Source of the DNA: Robiginitomaculum sp.
GTDB lineage: Bacteria > Pseudomonadota > Alphaproteobacteria > Caulobacterales > Maricaulaceae
Assembly: GCA_002733605.1 (NCBI GenBank)
Contig: NVWK01000006.1
Coordinates: 157,263-221,262, forward strand
Length of the DNA stretch: 64,000 nt
Direction: 5' to 3'
A program made the position numbers and the translations under genes. Positions 48,518 to 56,915 of the stretch are shown piece after piece; the stretch's first letter is position 1, and each line of letters opens with the position of its first letter. Below the pieces are notes generated by a model. It ran no database searches and was not told where the DNA came from. It saw only the letters and a program-made list of their open reading frames with translations.

Positions 48518-48560
48518 CAGGTAACGATCACTGATGCAAGGCTTAGGGTGACTTCCCTCA
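48518..48560. repeat. right cargo-flanking direct repeat
   Basis: CAGGTAACGATCACTGATGC with following AAGGCTTAGGGTGACTTCCC is the partner of 40322-40362. It lies just after the ABC-3C operon, within the 305-nt gap before ardA, which also has several small inverted repeats including GGTTGCATGTGCAACC (48678-48693) and may contain the ardA promoter, possibly single-strand-active as for other leading-region antirestriction genes (inference). Confidence 0.45.
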
Positions 48561-48712
48561 GCGCACTTCGATAAAAATAGACGAGGCCGTGGCTCGTGGC
48601 TATGCCCCTGCGCCCGCACCAAAACATCGTCGATTTTCCTCTCCGTTTGCACACCCCGTTTTCAGCCAAAGGGCAAGGTTGCATGTGCAACCCCTATCCA
48701 AAGGAAAAGAAA

Positions 48713-49228
48713 ATGGGAAATCAAGAAAGTGAGATTAGAATCTATGTGGCGTGTCTCGCCAGTTATAATAACGGCACCCTGTACGGTGCTTGGATTAATG
48801 CCACACAAGGCATTGATGGTATTTGGCGGGACGTGAGCCAGATGCTGTTCAAGTCACCTGCCGAGTATGCCGAAGAATGGGCTATTCATGACTATGAAGG
48901 CTTTGGAAGCATACACATTTCAGAATATGAGGGTTTTGATACGATCGTCACCTATGCCGACTTTATCGAAGAACATGGCGATTTAGGTGCAAAACTCATT
49001 TCCTATTTTGGCAATGTTGATGATGCGTGTGAGACAATATCCGATCACTATGCAGGGGAATATGACAGCTTGTCAGATTACGCAGAGCAGTTGACGGAAG
49101 AGACAACGCAGATTCCTGAATCACTACGCTTCTATATTGATTACGAAAAAATGGCGCGGGATTTAGAGATCAATGATCTTTTGACCATTCAAACAGGTCA
49201 CAGCCTTCATGTGTTTTGGAGACATTAA
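48713..49228 (+). CDS. ardA: antirestriction protein ArdA
   Basis: 171-aa DNA-mimic protein that blocks type I restriction enzymes during transfer. Conserved IYVACLASYNNGTLYGAWIN, EYAEEWAIHDYEGFGSIHIS, FIEEHGDLG, YAGEYDSLSDYAEQLTEETT and IPESLRFYIDYEKMARDLE, ending HVFW. The ATG at 48713 follows AAGGAAAAG; an upstream in-frame ATG at 48596 adds non-family sequence. Placed near mobC/relaxase, as expected for a gene entering early. Confidence 0.93.
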   Translation: MGNQESEIRIYVACLASYNNGTLYGAWINATQGIDGIWRDVSQMLFKSPAEYAEEWAIHDYEGFGSIHISEYEGFDTIVTYADFIEEHGDLGAKLISYFGNVDDACETISDHYAGEYDSLSDYAEQLTEETTQIPESLRFYIDYEKMARDLEINDLLTIQTGHSLHVFWRH

Positions 49229-49444
49229 ATGGCCAGTCAAACATATAAAGTTCATTGGAAGGGCATAGAGATTGAAGCGTGTTATAATTCTCTCTGCGAA
49301 GTTGAACCCGCTTTTTCAAGGGAAGACTGCACCATAAACGCCGAGCGTGTCAGGCCGCTTTTTTGCGCGGCGGCATCAATTGCCGCCAATGCATCATCCA
49401 TAGCAGAGACATTAAAGCGCACTTGTTTAGGTCGCCCTGCATAA
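49229..49444 (+). pseudogene. truncated small gene downstream of ardA
   Basis: Begins at the base after the ardA stop: MASQTYKVHWKGIEIEACYN, then loses plausible protein character where it enters the antisense of hicB (from about 49290). The N-terminal part resembles small proteins that follow ardA on other elements, so the gene was probably cut by the hicAB insertion. Confidence 0.4.
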
Positions 49445-49686
49445 GTAACAATAAAGGCAACGCCGCTCTGAAATACAGGATCGGTCATAATATCGTCTAA
49501 CGGTGTTGGTGCGGGGATAGTTTCTTTATCCTCAACCATACCTTCAATATGAAACGCTAAAGCCTCGATTGCCATATTTTTAGCGTCTTCCAAGGTCTTG
49601 CCTGCCGTTACGCACCCCTGAAAATCAGGGAAGCTAACGCCGAACTCGCTATCCGTATCTTTGTGAATAATCGCAATATAATCCAT
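49282..49686 (-). CDS. hicB: HicB-family antitoxin
   Basis: 134 aa. The N-terminal partial-RNase-H domain DYIAIIHKDTDSEFGVSFPD with GCVTAGKTLEDA and the C-terminal DNA-binding region (SAMDDALAAIDAAAQKSGLT, RSAFM). The ATG at 49686 after AAGGATAAG is used; a start at 49740 would overlap hicA's end. It neutralises HicA and represses the shared promoter. Confidence 0.88.
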   Translation of the reverse strand: MDYIAIIHKDTDSEFGVSFPDFQGCVTAGKTLEDAKNMAIEALAFHIEGMVEDKETIPAPTPLDDIMTDPVFQSGVAFIVTYAGRPKQVRFNVSAMDDALAAIDAAAQKSGLTRSAFMVQSSLEKAGSTSQREL

Positions 49687-49711
49687 TTTCTTATCCTTTC
49701 TACGTTTAGGG

Positions 49712-49897
49712 CTAAAGCTTAATCCCACTTTGTCTTTCAATGCTCGTAACTGTTCCTTTCGGAAGGTCTTTCTTCGGGTGAGGTACAGTTACGCGCCCCT
49801 TTTTATCAGGATGTTTGAATTGAACATGGCTGCCTTTTTGAGCAACCTCAAACCATCCGTCTTTTTTCAAGGCTTTAATGATCTGTCTGCTATTCAT
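49712..49897 (-). CDS. hicA: HicA-family mRNA interferase toxin
   Basis: 61-aa dsRNA-binding-fold toxin that cleaves mRNA: MNSRQIIKALKKDGWFEVAQ with the catalytic His in KGSHVQFKHPDKKGRVTVPH. Toxin precedes antitoxin, the usual hicAB order, 25 nt apart. Would promote retention of the element. Confidence 0.9.
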   Translation of the reverse strand: MNSRQIIKALKKDGWFEVAQKGSHVQFKHPDKKGRVTVPHPKKDLPKGTVTSIERQSGIKL

Positions 49898-49916
49898 TTT
49901 TCACTCTCATCATTTA

Positions 49917-49945
49917 TATTTACACAAATTGTGTGTATTTGTCAA
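49917..49945 (-). promoter_or_regulatory. hicAB promoter with palindromic operator
   Basis: On the minus strand TTGACA-N17-TAAATA. The spacer holds ACACAATTTGTGT, and more ACACA/TGTGT half-sites flank the -35, which fits autorepression by HicB. Confidence 0.65.
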
Positions 49946-49983
49946 GAAATGATACACACTTATTACACACCTCTGTATTGTTT

Positions 49984-51204
49984 TTATGGCTCGGGAGCAT
50001 GCCCTCTCATATAGTTTTGCCGATCTCTATCCAAACTATGCAACATATGATCTGCTCTTTCACGTATTCTAAGCTTAAATATATCGATGTGCTTGCGTTC
50101 TTTTAGGTGAGAAAACACTATTTCATCCATTTCGTTTCTATCCTGCCTGAATGAAGCATAAGCTTCACGCTCATTCTGATTTTGAATGCGTTTGTGTTCG
50201 CCGCGTAGCTTATCCCACAAACCACCTGCGCCACGGCGAAAACGCGCTTGTCGCACTTGGTTGTCATGGATACGGCATTTCTCTTGTGCGCCCTTAAGAG
50301 CTTCACGCGCTACCTGTTGGCGTTTCACCAAGTCACGATGTCGTACATTAAACTTATCATTTTTTGCCCTAGCGCGGCGTGTTAGGTCACCTTGCAGGTG
50401 CTTCAACATGCTCTGCATATCTTGCCTGATATTGGCCTTGGTATCATTCACACTAGGCAGGTCATTTTTATCACCTAAACGTGCGGCTAGTGTTTTTGGT
50501 TTTTGACCTGTCCACTTAGACAGGGAGTAAGGCTCCATTCTATGATCTATAACTACGAAGCCGCGCTTATCACCACGCGTTAATTTAAAACCGCGTTCAT
50601 CTAAGGCATGAATGAACGCCGCCTTTGAATCAGAAATCGACCACGCATCTTGCAAGGCTGTTTTAATGGCGCGAGGGTCTTTGCCTTTACGTTTGGCTTG
50701 TTGCCATTGTGCATGGGTAAAGTTCTTGGGATTTCGTTGGGTTTTATCAATCAGGCCATCGGGCATTTTCCAATCACGCTCAATAAAAATATCACGCGTA
50801 AGTGCCACCAATTTTCTTTTAGTATTCGGTAGATGCACCGCAATCATCTTATCAATAATGATACGGCTCCACACACAATGCGCGTGACGCCGTCCTTGTT
50901 TTTCGTGAAAGACAATGACACGCGCTTGCCCCGTTAGGCCAAGCTCTTTTTCAGCACGATTAAACACGTCAATAAAATAGTCCGTTGAAACCTCTTTATC
51001 AGGCGGAGGATTGGCGGACAGGCTGTACATAAACTGTTTGCACTGTGTGCCGCGAGAAAGAGCATAGGCTTCATTGAGCGCGCCCATGACAGATTCCGAA
51101 GCAAAGCCCCGTACCTCATAAACCTCTATATGGTCGTTTTCTGGTTTCATAAGGTGCACGGCTAAATCCTTAGCACCGCCCCGTTGGTTGCCTTTCAAGA
51201 TCAT
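49984..51204 (-). CDS. mobilization relaxase (MOBP-like)
   Basis: 406-aa nicking enzyme that would cut oriT and lead the strand out. N-terminal ILKGNQRGGAKDLAVHLMKP, the metal-binding triad in HEKQGRRHAHCVWSRI (about residues 99-114), then a long basic helical C-terminus (RRARAKNDKFNVRHRDLVKR). The nicking Tyr was not pinned down. It starts 3 nt after mobC. In the integrated state its operon has no evident promoter other than host DNA beyond the right end. Confidence 0.88.
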   Translation of the reverse strand: MILKGNQRGGAKDLAVHLMKPENDHIEVYEVRGFASESVMGALNEAYALSRGTQCKQFMYSLSANPPPDKEVSTDYFIDVFNRAEKELGLTGQARVIVFHEKQGRRHAHCVWSRIIIDKMIAVHLPNTKRKLVALTRDIFIERDWKMPDGLIDKTQRNPKNFTHAQWQQAKRKGKDPRAIKTALQDAWSISDSKAAFIHALDERGFKLTRGDKRGFVVIDHRMEPYSLSKWTGQKPKTLAARLGDKNDLPSVNDTKANIRQDMQSMLKHLQGDLTRRARAKNDKFNVRHRDLVKRQQVAREALKGAQEKCRIHDNQVRQARFRRGAGGLWDKLRGEHKRIQNQNEREAYASFRQDRNEMDEIVFSHLKERKHIDIFKLRIRERADHMLHSLDRDRQNYMRGHAPEP

Positions 51205-51207
51205 AGC

Positions 51208-51621
51208 TTACTCCTCGGCCTTAATACCAAGTGCAGTTATGATGTCGTGACGCATTGCCCGAATATCAGCACAGGCCGTATGAAGTTCTACAACCAGATC
51301 ATCCGTTACAGGCAATGCGCCCATGTTTGCGGCTTTCGCAATCTGGTTCATATTAGAAGATAAGCGCGATTGCCCCAATGCACCCAATAGACGCGCTAAA
51401 CGCTTGTCATCAAGATCAGGTAGACGTTTCTTGCGTTTTGACGCAACCTTACCACCAAGTGCTTCACGGCGTAGATAATTGCTAACACTTTGCGACCCTG
51501 CCAGTTTTTTGATTTTGGATTTTTCTAATAGCGTAACTCTGAAAGAGATTGGAACTGTAATTTCTTTGTCAGATGTTGGTTCAGAAGCCGCGTTGAAAAT
51601 TCTTATAGGAGATGCGCTCAT
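51208..51621 (-). CDS. mobC: MobC-like relaxosome accessory protein
   Basis: 137 aa. Typical MobC core: SNYLRREALGGK, LARLLGALGQSRLSSNMNQI, AKAANMGALPVTDDL, IRAMRHDIITALGIKAEE. The ATG at 51621 overlaps the stop of the small frame upstream as ATGA. MobC helps the relaxase open oriT. Confidence 0.88.
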   Translation of the reverse strand: MSASPIRIFNAASEPTSDKEITVPISFRVTLLEKSKIKKLAGSQSVSNYLRREALGGKVASKRKKRLPDLDDKRLARLLGALGQSRLSSNMNQIAKAANMGALPVTDDLVVELHTACADIRAMRHDIITALGIKAEE

Positions 51622-51734
51622 GGCTCCATCCCCCAATCAGGTAAGTCGGTTACATTTAACGCTTTAAGATGTGTTTCCCATTCTGCTAAAGTATCGAAAA
51701 GTTGGTTCAAAGGCAGACCATCGTCGTCCACCAT
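51618..51734 (-). CDS. displaced C-terminal tail of the recombinase (38-codon frame)
   Basis: MVDDDGLPLNQLFDTLAEWE then THLKALNVTDLPDWGMEP. It starts exactly in the right end repeat, has no ribosome site (ATAAAA before the ATG) and overlaps mobC as ATGA. In the excised circle the recombinase frame (KMVDD) would run straight into it in the same phase. It therefore looks like the native end of the recombinase gene rather than an independent protein. Confidence 0.65.
   Translation of the reverse strand: MVDDDGLPLNQLFDTLAEWETHLKALNVTDLPDWGMEP
51724..51734. repeat. attR core of the integrated element
   Basis: TCGTCCACCAT, identical to 26543-26553. Excision across the two copies restores a tRNA-Val followed by the TTTTTATCAATTAAATC flank. 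Confidence 0.65.
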
Positions 51735-51801
51735 TTTTATCAATTAAATCAAATGATTAAAAGTTAATCTGATCGTTTCTTTGCGTAGATTTACATGCTT
51801 C

Positions 51802-52257
51802 TCACACGGAAAGTTGTTGTTTTGCTTTTGCCATCGCTTTGTTCGAAGGTTCTGATGTTGTGCTCTTTATAATTTGGGAAAGTTCCATATTAAGAGCTGT
51901 AAGTTTCGTTTTGAATTCGGCTTCGCCAGTTAAGACGTCTAGCTCATCATAAGCGTTTGCCAGAGCGCTATATTGGTTTTTTAACTTTCGGCATTCCGCT
52001 TGATGTTGATCGCAGTTTAACTTGGTATGAACTATAGTGAATGCTGCACTCACAATAGCAAGTATCCCTGCCACACGTGGGTCTAAAATATTTTGTTTTA
52101 TTAGAAGTGATGAGCCTGCGATTAATGACAATAAGGCAGCACCAGTTACCAAAATAATGTTAGCAGGCCAAAGTGTTTGCAGCCATAGTTTATATGCTTG
52201 TGCTTTTATTTTGCACTCATGCGCTCTTTTTTGGCCTAATGTTTTCATACTCTCCAT
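51802..52257 (-). CDS. two-TM SLATT-like protein
   Basis: 151 aa from the ATG at 52257 (after AAGGGG). Two adjacent helices (ANIILVTGAALLSLIAGSSL, PRVAGILAIVSAAFTIVHT) within a helical frame (HECKIKAQAYKLWLQTLW; CRKLKNQYSALANAYDEL), the layout of SLATT domains that act as membrane effectors in nucleotide-signalling immunity. No nucleotide cyclase or other partner is adjacent, so an effector role is only a guess. Lies just outside the right end of the element. Confidence 0.45.
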   Translation of the reverse strand: MESMKTLGQKRAHECKIKAQAYKLWLQTLWPANIILVTGAALLSLIAGSSLLIKQNILDPRVAGILAIVSAAFTIVHTKLNCDQHQAECRKLKNQYSALANAYDELDVLTGEAEFKTKLTALNMELSQIIKSTTSEPSNKAMAKAKQQLSV

Positions 52258-52398
52258 TCGAATATCCCCTTTGTAGTTGGATGAAAAACATATCAATAGC
52301 CTTTATTGGTTTTGAAATATAGGCGGGGAGATGCACAGTCCCAACTAGGTAGCGTCAATTATGCTCAACCCTCTCGCCGCAGAACATTTAGTACCGAA

Positions 52399-54729
52399 TT
52401 AGAATTTTGTACTTAATGTCACGCCATAAGTTGCAGGGGGGGCTGCGATGAAAGTCGCAATACCGAAGGCATCGCCGGTGTTGCCGGCATCAAGCAGGTA
52501 GTTTTTATCCAGCGCATTCTCCGCAAAAATTTCAATTTCGAACCGGTCTTTAGCGTCCGTAAATGTCAGTCGCAGATCAAGAACTCCATAACTATCCTGT
52601 GTTTCGTCCTGAATGCCGTCGGTTAAATCATTGTCATTATCGAAGAACAAATCAGATTTCCATGCATAAACAGGAGAGAATGCAAAGCTGCCGAGGTTTG
52701 TTTCATATGTAAAGCGCCCTCCAAGCGTAAAGGCATGTTCCGGGGTCAGGCGAAAACGATTGCCCGCGAAAACCTGATCGTTGCCGGCATCATCCTGATC
52801 ATCAAAGGTCGCATCCGTATAGGCATAGATTGCAAAGATTTCTGCCCACTCTGTAAGCTTGCCGAAAGCTGTCGCTTCAAACCCAAAGGCCGAGGCATTG
52901 CCTGCATTAATAGGTTGAATTTGACCAACATTATTTACGATAGAGGTCTGGAAATTGGTATAGTCATAGGCATAAACCGAGGCATCACCATAAAGCTTAC
53001 CGTCAAAAAACGACCCTTTGGCACCGACCTCAAAGGCATTGACATCTTCGGCTGCCAGAACTTCAAAGTTATCTGCGAGTTGTCCTGTTGCGAAGACGGA
53101 TAAATCACCTGTATCCAGATTATAAGAAATTACTTCCGGGCGACGCCCGCGGGCGTAATTACCAAAGAGTGTGATGGTGTCTGTCATATCATATTTTGCC
53201 GCCACGCGCCACGTGAACCCGTCAAAGCTGTCTTCCCGTTCAATCGGTTGCCCATTTGAGGCGGTGCCTGTTCCCAGAAAGAGGCCAACACCTGTCAAGT
53301 TACTCGGGGTCGGAGCGTCTACGGCATAACGGGAGGTTTTATCATCCGATGTATAGCGAACACCCGCTGTGAGATCAAATTTATCCGTAAAGGCATAGGT
53401 GACATCCGCAAACAAATCCCATGACTGTGTCTCCCCAAAAGTTGTAAATTCCTCTAGGAAATATCCCAAAGGCGCTCCAAAAAGCGGGCTTGCCGGATTT
53501 GCATTTACCACTGGGAATGCAACCAATGGTAACGGGTTTTGTGCAACGCCCGGCGCATCCGTGAACAGAAAACCGCCAAGCAAGCCTTGGGCGATAATTT
53601 CGTTAAACCCTAAAGGCACATTTTGCGAGCCGGCTTCATCAAAATAAGACCCGCCAACAAAACCTGATAAGCCGTTATCCATATCAAACCCGAGACGCAG
53701 TTCCTGACTATATTGACGGCTTTCTGCATTTTCGGCAAATGAGAATAATTCGAGCGCAAAGCCATCAGGATCAAACACTTCGGATGAGTTAAATTCCCGG
53801 TAATTACTCACAGAAGACAGAGTAACATGATCATTCAATTGATAATCAACGAGTAATGTCAAACTATTGACATCACGTTCCAGCCCCAAATCCTGCCCAT
53901 TGTGGAATCCACCAAATGTATTGAGCGCCGCAGGCGCAGATGGATCAATGGATCCGGTGAGGTTGGGTAAAAATGTACCAGATTTAAAAGAAGTGCCGGG
54001 ATTGTCGTCCGTTTGAAAGTTAGCGATAAAATTGATATCCAGATTTTCATGAGGTTTTGCGAAAACTGATATACGCCCTGCAAATGTTTCAAACCCATTT
54101 AAGTCTTCACCGATTATATTTTCAATATACCCGTCACGTTTTTTGTAACGTCCTGCCACTCTGATGGCGAATCTATCTTCGGTAATTGGGACATTGACGA
54201 ACCCTTCAACAATGCGGTAGTTGAAATTTCCCAAACCCAGTTTTACTGACCCAAAAATATCCGTTGCCTCCGCTTTATTCGACGTTACATTAATTGCGCC
54301 GATCAACGCTGAGCGCCCGAATAATGTCGGTTGCGGACCGCGAATGACTTCAATTGCGCTATCAAAAATTTCAACAAAAGAGCCGCGTGAACGCGAGATT
54401 GAAACGCCGTCCTGATAGATTGATACCCGTGGTTCAATCGTTGCGTCACCACTGTCCGATGTGATTCCCCTGATTACAAACCCGGGATTATTTGCGCTCT
54501 GTTCTTGGACTTCTAGGCCTGGAACAAAATCCGCAATATCGTCAAATTGCTGTACGCCCAATTTGTTGAGTTGATCCTGCGTATAAGCAGTAATCGCAAT
54601 AGGAACGTCTTTGATGCTTTGATCGCGTTTTTGTGCTGTGACAATGATTTCATCATTAAAAGAAATTTGCGCAAAGGCAGGGCTTGCAGAGGTTAAAAGC
54701 GCGGCGGTGGCGAATAATACGTGTTTCAT
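52399..54729 (-). CDS. TonB-dependent outer-membrane receptor
   Basis: 776 aa: signal peptide (MKHVLFATAALLTSASPAFA), TonB box EIIVTAQKRDQS, plug domain (VPIAITAYTQDQLNKLGVQQ, VIRGPQPTLFGRSALIGAIN) and a 22-strand-type barrel ending in PPATYGVTLSTKF with terminal Phe. Substrate unknown; similar to receptors of the CirA/FyuA-like alphaproteobacterial group. Divergent from the sigma factor; no STN domain, so not a signalling receptor itself. Confidence 0.9.
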   Translation of the reverse strand: MKHVLFATAALLTSASPAFAQISFNDEIIVTAQKRDQSIKDVPIAITAYTQDQLNKLGVQQFDDIADFVPGLEVQEQSANNPGFVIRGITSDSGDATIEPRVSIYQDGVSISRSRGSFVEIFDSAIEVIRGPQPTLFGRSALIGAINVTSNKAEATDIFGSVKLGLGNFNYRIVEGFVNVPITEDRFAIRVAGRYKKRDGYIENIIGEDLNGFETFAGRISVFAKPHENLDINFIANFQTDDNPGTSFKSGTFLPNLTGSIDPSAPAALNTFGGFHNGQDLGLERDVNSLTLLVDYQLNDHVTLSSVSNYREFNSSEVFDPDGFALELFSFAENAESRQYSQELRLGFDMDNGLSGFVGGSYFDEAGSQNVPLGFNEIIAQGLLGGFLFTDAPGVAQNPLPLVAFPVVNANPASPLFGAPLGYFLEEFTTFGETQSWDLFADVTYAFTDKFDLTAGVRYTSDDKTSRYAVDAPTPSNLTGVGLFLGTGTASNGQPIEREDSFDGFTWRVAAKYDMTDTITLFGNYARGRRPEVISYNLDTGDLSVFATGQLADNFEVLAAEDVNAFEVGAKGSFFDGKLYGDASVYAYDYTNFQTSIVNNVGQIQPINAGNASAFGFEATAFGKLTEWAEIFAIYAYTDATFDDQDDAGNDQVFAGNRFRLTPEHAFTLGGRFTYETNLGSFAFSPVYAWKSDLFFDNDNDLTDGIQDETQDSYGVLDLRLTFTDAKDRFEIEIFAENALDKNYLLDAGNTGDAFGIATFIAAPPATYGVTLSTKF

Positions 54730-55104
54730 ATTGTATCCCGATAAATAAAAATGCGTTACCGGAATACGCTAGTTTGCTTTTATGATAGCTTCGCTTCAAA
54801 ATCATGTAAGTTTTGTTTTATCCCTCCTTATTCGGTCACGGTCACAAACCTAGGTATCAAAGGTGTTGGGAGTTGCGGTTAGTCGTCCTAAACCCGCGCA
54901 ACTAAGGCGTCTATATTCGGGGTATATCAGATTGTTTCTCAAAACTATTTGGGCATTTTAAATCAAGGTGCGGCGTGTTTTAGAGGTATATAGAATGGAT
55001 AATCGGGGCGAAATAAATTTCGCGTTTATTTGACTCGAAATCTATGGCATGATGGTGTCTGAATTAGGGCTCAGAAGATAATGTGTCGCAGTGAAGTGGT
55101 GTAA
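54730..55104. promoter_or_regulatory. divergent intergenic region of the TonB receptor and sigma factor
   Basis: 375 nt without a gene. At 54871-54903 AGTTGCGGTTAG pairs imperfectly with CTAAACCCGCGCAACT, a large inverted repeat suitable as an operator or hairpin. Promoters for both genes must be here; no Fur box was recognised. Confidence 0.4.
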
Positions 55105-55689
55105 ATGTCTAAAATATATAAAGCTTTTCAGGAAAATGAAGCTTCAATCAGAAGGATTGTGGCTAAGTATCGCTGGCGGAAAGAAGACGTTGACGATTTG
55201 ACGCAAGAGACGTTTCTCAAGAGCTTTGCGGCGGAAATTAAGCAAGAAATCCTTAATCCAAAAGCGTTCCTTTTTCGGGTGGCAAAAAATGTAGCAATCT
55301 CCGAGGTTAAAAAGAAAAGACATTCAACTACAGATTTTGTTGAGGATTTGGGAGGGATGGAAGTCTATAAGGATGAGAGACATATTTCGGCTGAGGATCA
55401 GTTGGATGCCCGGCAGAAGTTATTTGTATTTTCGCAAGCCTTGGCGACATTGCCACCCGAGTGTAGCAGAGCCTTGATAATGCGTAAGATTGATGGCTTG
55501 AAGTTTAAGCAAATTGCACTTCGGTTGGATGTGTCTGTGAGTACGATAGAAAAGCGTGTGGCGACTGCATTGTTGCGGTGTAATGCGTATTTGAAAAAAA
55601 ATGGTTATGACCCAGAAGATTTTGGTGCGGTTTCTAAGAAACGCTCACACCAAAATGCGGGTCGAATGGACGCAAGTAAAGACGAATGA
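55105..55689 (+). CDS. ECF sigma factor, FecI type
   Basis: 194 aa. Region 2 (VDDLTQETFLKSFAAE, PKAFLFRVAKNVAISEVKKK) and region 4 (LATLPPECSRALIMRKIDGL, FKQIALRLDVSVSTIEKRV). Extracytoplasmic-function sigma of the iron/carbohydrate surface-signalling type; it would transcribe the receptor gene downstream. Overlaps fecR-like gene by 4 nt (ATGA). Confidence 0.92.
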   Translation: MSKIYKAFQENEASIRRIVAKYRWRKEDVDDLTQETFLKSFAAEIKQEILNPKAFLFRVAKNVAISEVKKKRHSTTDFVEDLGGMEVYKDERHISAEDQLDARQKLFVFSQALATLPPECSRALIMRKIDGLKFKQIALRLDVSVSTIEKRVATALLRCNAYLKKNGYDPEDFGAVSKKRSHQNAGRMDASKDE

Positions 55690-56732
55690 CAAATCGAAAC
55701 ATTATACATTTGCCTGATCTGAAAGAAATTAAGGAAACAGCGGCACTTTGGCTCATGCGCCTTGACGATGGGGATGCATCTGAAAAAACCATGCTTGAAT
55801 TTCGTGAGTGGTATTCAGAGAGCAAACATCATCAAGATGCGACCCGAAAATTATCCTCCCTATGGGGCGGGATGGAGCTGCTTGCCGATCTGAATGATAT
55901 GGCGGCGTCTGATGTAAGTGTTGCGACCGTTAAACATGATCGTTGGCCAATTCGCAGGCCGATAACACGACGCTTGTTTGCAGGTGCAATTGCGGCCTCT
56001 TTCGCAGTTATGATCGGCAATGTAGGCTATCAAAGTGTCGTATCCAAGCGTCCCACATTTCAACAGGCCTATGTAACTGCAATTGGGGAACAGGAAACTG
56101 TGAAATTGCCGGACGGCTCAAGTATTATTCTGAATACGGATACAATCGTGAATGTGGAATTCACGAAAACGGCCCGGCATATATATCTTGAGCAGGGTGA
56201 AGCTTATTTTGAAGTCGCGAAGGATAAAACGAAACCATTTTCTGTGAAAACCGAGCAAGGGGTTGTTACAGCTGTTGGTACGGCCTTTAACGTTCGCGTT
56301 CTTGAGACTAAAATGGATGTTGTTGTCACCGAAGGGCGTGTCGCATTATCGGCTTTGCAATCCGTTACAGAAAAACAGCAAGCGGTTCAGCCACAAATAA
56401 TTATGGAAGTCACCGCGGGGCAGGTCGTGGCGTTCGCGCACCGTGTTGAAAACCTCGCGCCTATCACGCAAATCGCAATTGAGCGAGAACTTGATTGGCG
56501 GGACGGTGTGTTGGCTTTCAAGGGAGAGAGTTTAGAGGAGGTTGTTTCCAATATAGGACGATATACAAATCTGAGCATTGACATCACCGGTGAGGACTTA
56601 CGTCTTCTCCCCATTGGGGGGTATTTTGAGGTGGGGGAAATAGAGGCCCTGTTTGATGCGTTGAAAATAATGGCAGATATTGAAGTTGAGCGTCTCGGTG
56701 AAAATCAGGTGCGGCTCTACCGCAACCAGTGA
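55686..56732 (+). CDS. FecR-type anti-sigma regulator
   Basis: 348 aa. DUF4880-like N-terminus with ALWLMRLDDGDASEKTMLEF and HHQDATRKLSSLW (sigma-binding), one membrane helix (RLFAGAIAASFAVMIGNVGY, about residue 100), then the periplasmic FecR domain (LPDGSSIILNTDTIVNVEF, VVTAVGTAFNVRV) and an STN-interacting end. Controls the sigma factor in response to the STN domain of the next receptor. Confidence 0.92.
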   Translation: MTNRNIIHLPDLKEIKETAALWLMRLDDGDASEKTMLEFREWYSESKHHQDATRKLSSLWGGMELLADLNDMAASDVSVATVKHDRWPIRRPITRRLFAGAIAASFAVMIGNVGYQSVVSKRPTFQQAYVTAIGEQETVKLPDGSSIILNTDTIVNVEFTKTARHIYLEQGEAYFEVAKDKTKPFSVKTEQGVVTAVGTAFNVRVLETKMDVVVTEGRVALSALQSVTEKQQAVQPQIIMEVTAGQVVAFAHRVENLAPITQIAIERELDWRDGVLAFKGESLEEVVSNIGRYTNLSIDITGEDLRLLPIGGYFEVGEIEALFDALKIMADIEVERLGENQVRLYRNQ

Positions 56733-56915
56733 ATTTTATGGCAGATTTGTGGGTGTCAAAGCGTACAGTCATTTTTCCTTCAAAAATATATGCTCTAAAA
56801 AAAACAAAAAATCAAAAAAAATAAAGAAAACTTTATGGGTTTCGCAGGGTTGGAAGTCTTTACTAATAAGGCCAGTGTGAAAACCAAACGCCAAAGACTG
56901 AACACTGGGTCAAAG

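Larger units (their letters stand above)
26543..51734. mobile_element. 25-kb integrated mobilizable element in tRNA-Val
   Basis: Bounded by 11-bp direct repeats, with a large serine recombinase at the left end, coupling protein and membrane proteins behind it, mobC and relaxase at the right end, plus resolvase, antirestriction, toxin-antitoxin and defence cargo. No VirB4-like ATPase or other recognisable type IV secretion channel genes occur, so it is better called an IME that borrows a channel, unless the unrecognised membrane proteins form one. Base composition falls in the central cargo (AT-rich 36-47 kb). Confidence 0.75.

Noticed and set aside
48422..48652. 76-codon minus-strand frame in the ardA leader
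   Set aside because: Low-complexity, no ribosome site, overlaps repeats and the likely ardA control region.
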